Assembly (NCBI GenBank): GCA_963717085.1
Contig: CAVQVM010000021.1
Coordinates: 1-64,000 of the forward strand
Reading direction: 5' to 3'
Origin: DASQUK01 sp963717085
GTDB lineage: Bacteria; Actinomycetota; Acidimicrobiia; Acidimicrobiales; VFJN01
DNA length: 64,000 nt
The translations under genes were made by a program, and so were the position numbers. Below are positions 62,795 through 64,000 of the stretch, piece after piece (within the stretch, counting starts at the first letter, position 1; each line of letters starts with the position of its first letter). The notes beneath the pieces were generated by a model. The model had not been told where the DNA came from. It made no database searches and saw only the letters and a program-made list of their open reading frames with translations.

Positions 62795-64000
62795 CTAGTC
62801 CGACGGTACGGCGGGGCTGGGCTGCCCCAGGGGCGCTTCGAGGGTCGGCGGTACGTCGCCGTGCGACTCGTACTCCCCCTCCGCCGACCAGCGGCGGATC
62901 CGCGCCAGGTCCACCAGGAGGCGACCGGCGTCACGGCCCTCGCGCACCGACGAACGACGCGTGTTGACGACCTCCACCGGCAGCTCCACCAAGGACAGCT
63001 GGTGGCGCTCGACGAGGTGCAGCACCTCGATGTCGAAGGCGAACCCGTCGACCCGGGCGCGGCAGAACACGAAGCGGGCCACGTCGGAGCGGAACGCCTT
63101 GAGCCCGCTCTGCGTGTCGCGATAGCTGCCGAGCAGCACCACGTAGCCGAGCCAGTTGATGACCCGGCTGCCCAGGGCCCGCAGCGGCGAGGGCGGTGCC
63201 AGGATGCGGCTGTCGGGATGGCGCCGATCCCCGATGGCCACGTCCCAGCCGTCCTCGACGGCGGCGAGGACGCGGCGGAGCTGGTCGGGGGCATACGCCA
63301 GGTCGGCGTCAGTGAAGGCGATGGTCCGGCCGCGGGCCGCCTGCACGCCCGTCCGCACGGCCGCGCCCTTGCCGCGGTTGTGGGGCTGGACCACGACCTG
63401 GTCGGCACCGGCAGCCAGGGCGGCGTCTGCTGTGCCGTCCGACGACCCGTCGTCGACGACGATCACCTCGTAGCCCCCCGACCCCCGGATGTCGTCCAGC
63501 GCCTCTGTGAGCCGGCGGACGGTCGCCCCGATGCGATCGGCCTCGCTGTAGGCCGGCACCACCACGCTGAGGCGAAGGTCGCCGGGCGGCTCCGGCCTCG
63601 ACCATCGCGCCCGCCGCGCGGAGGTCAGTTCGGCGACCAGGACCCAGCGGTACCCGACGAGCCGCACGGCCCCGGCGGCCACCAGCGCCACGACCTTGGC
63701 CTCGATCAACGCCGCCGTCGAGGAGAATCCGGTGCCGGCGAACAGTGCGCGCAGCACCGCCACGTCCACGAGGGCAGCGACGGCCGCCACGCCGATGAAT
63801 GCAGCCGGGATCTCGACCCAGCGGACATAGGGATCGCTCCGGAAGGTGACGACCCGGTGCAGTACGTACGACAGGGCGCTGGCCGCGGCGATGGCCGCCA
63901 GGTCGGCCACCACGAGGATCCAGCCCAGCGCCTGCCGGAACAGCACCAGCAACCCGACGTCCACCACCGTGGGCACCAGCGCCACCAGGACGAAGCGCCG
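62795..64000 (-). CDS. GtrA-like membrane domain fused to GT2 glycosyltransferase, 5' end outside the window
   Basis: At least 401 residues; the frame is still open at the right edge, so the start is beyond it. Residues ~1-120 are a GtrA-type four-helix domain (LVPTVVDVGLLVLFRQALGW, AAIAAASALSYVLHRVVTFR). From ~140, a GT-A fold like polyprenol-phosphate sugar synthases: LRLSVVVPAYSEADRIGATV; VIVVDDGSSDGTADAALAAG; NRGKGAAVRTGVQAA; IAFTDADLAYAPDQLRRVLA (DxD-like); VAIGDRRHPDSRIL; DTQSGLKAFRSDVA. It probably loads a sugar on undecaprenyl phosphate, with the GtrA part aiding flipping. It fits the upstream mannose-phosphate genes. Confidence 0.9.
   Translation of the reverse strand, partial: RRFVLVALVPTVVDVGLLVLFRQALGWILVVADLAAIAAASALSYVLHRVVTFRSDPYVRWVEIPAAFIGVAAVAALVDVAVLRALFAGTGFSSTAALIEAKVVALVAAGAVRLVGYRWVLVAELTSARRARWSRPEPPGDLRLSVVVPAYSEADRIGATVRRLTEALDDIRGSGGYEVIVVDDGSSDGTADAALAAGADQVVVQPHNRGKGAAVRTGVQAARGRTIAFTDADLAYAPDQLRRVLAAVEDGWDVAIGDRRHPDSRILAPPSPLRALGSRVINWLGYVVLLGSYRDTQSGLKAFRSDVARFVFCRARVDGFAFDIEVLHLVERHQLSLVELPVEVVNTRRSSVREGRDAGRLLVDLARIRRWSAEGEYESHGDVPPTLEAPLGQPSPAVPSD

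Overview
The window is very GC-rich, uses many GTG starts and packs genes tightly, as in an actinobacterium. F420-linked enzymes (a PPOX-type oxidoreductase and two LLM proteins), a CbiMNQO transporter, a CysM/Mec pair, an MT0933-type small protein and a stand-alone LigD polymerase domain point to Actinomycetota, most likely class Acidimicrobiia. The assignment is inferred from gene content; no rRNA is present.

Layout. (1) 1-5.2 kb is a decayed accessory region: a SARP/BTAD regulator, then fragments of a glycosyltransferase, an IS3-type transposase, a DUF5995 protein, a sigma factor and a small membrane protein, all with frameshifts, then an excisionase-like gene. It ends at the 3' half of a tRNA-Lys followed by a strong hairpin, which looks like the end of an integrated element. 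(2) 5.3-12.1 kb holds small regulators and enzymes: a cupin, an MmyB-type regulator, PhoU, an F420 oxidoreductase, a LysR-hydrolase fusion and a truncated ECF sigma factor. (3) 12.1-15.2 kb is a cobalt/nickel ECF transporter (cbiMNQO) divergent from a Fur-family regulator, with a 7-1-7 inverted repeat between them. (4) 15.2-22.8 kb includes rpe, clpP, an unusual tRNA with anticodon UAG, a D-threonine-aldolase-like gene, a DUF559 gene bracketed by two 47-bp hairpin repeats, and a LigD polymerase domain. (5) 22.9-30.6 kb carries acnA, convergent with murI-MBL-rph-rdgB, and a manganese (yybP-ykoY) riboswitch before a TMEM165/GDT1 gene. (6) 31-36.6 kb has cysM-mec, smpB, bioD, a bioA-bioF fusion and tmRNA. 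(7) 36.7-42.3 kb has a STAS protein, DUF5990, membrane proteins and a P450. (8) 42.3-52.2 kb is core: ftsX-ftsE, prfB, secA, comF and ahcY. (9) 52.4-64 kb has a heterodimeric ABC exporter, a secreted lipase, a molybdopterin oxidoreductase and a sugar-phosphate block (SIS isomerase, Trm112-like protein, phosphomannomutase) ending in a GtrA-GT2 glycosyltransferase cut by the window edge.

Three repeat systems stand out. First, a dispersed ~37-bp element (at least seven copies, both strands) has fixed flanks around a hairpin whose stem changes by compensatory substitutions. Some copies lie inside genes, as Rickettsia palindromic elements do. Second, a 102-nt element occurs twice with a covarying 10-bp closing stem. 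Third, a pair of 47-bp hairpins surrounds a DUF559 gene. Single-base frameshifts also occur in core genes (ftsX, rdgB, phosphomannomutase), so part of the apparent gene decay could be sequence error.
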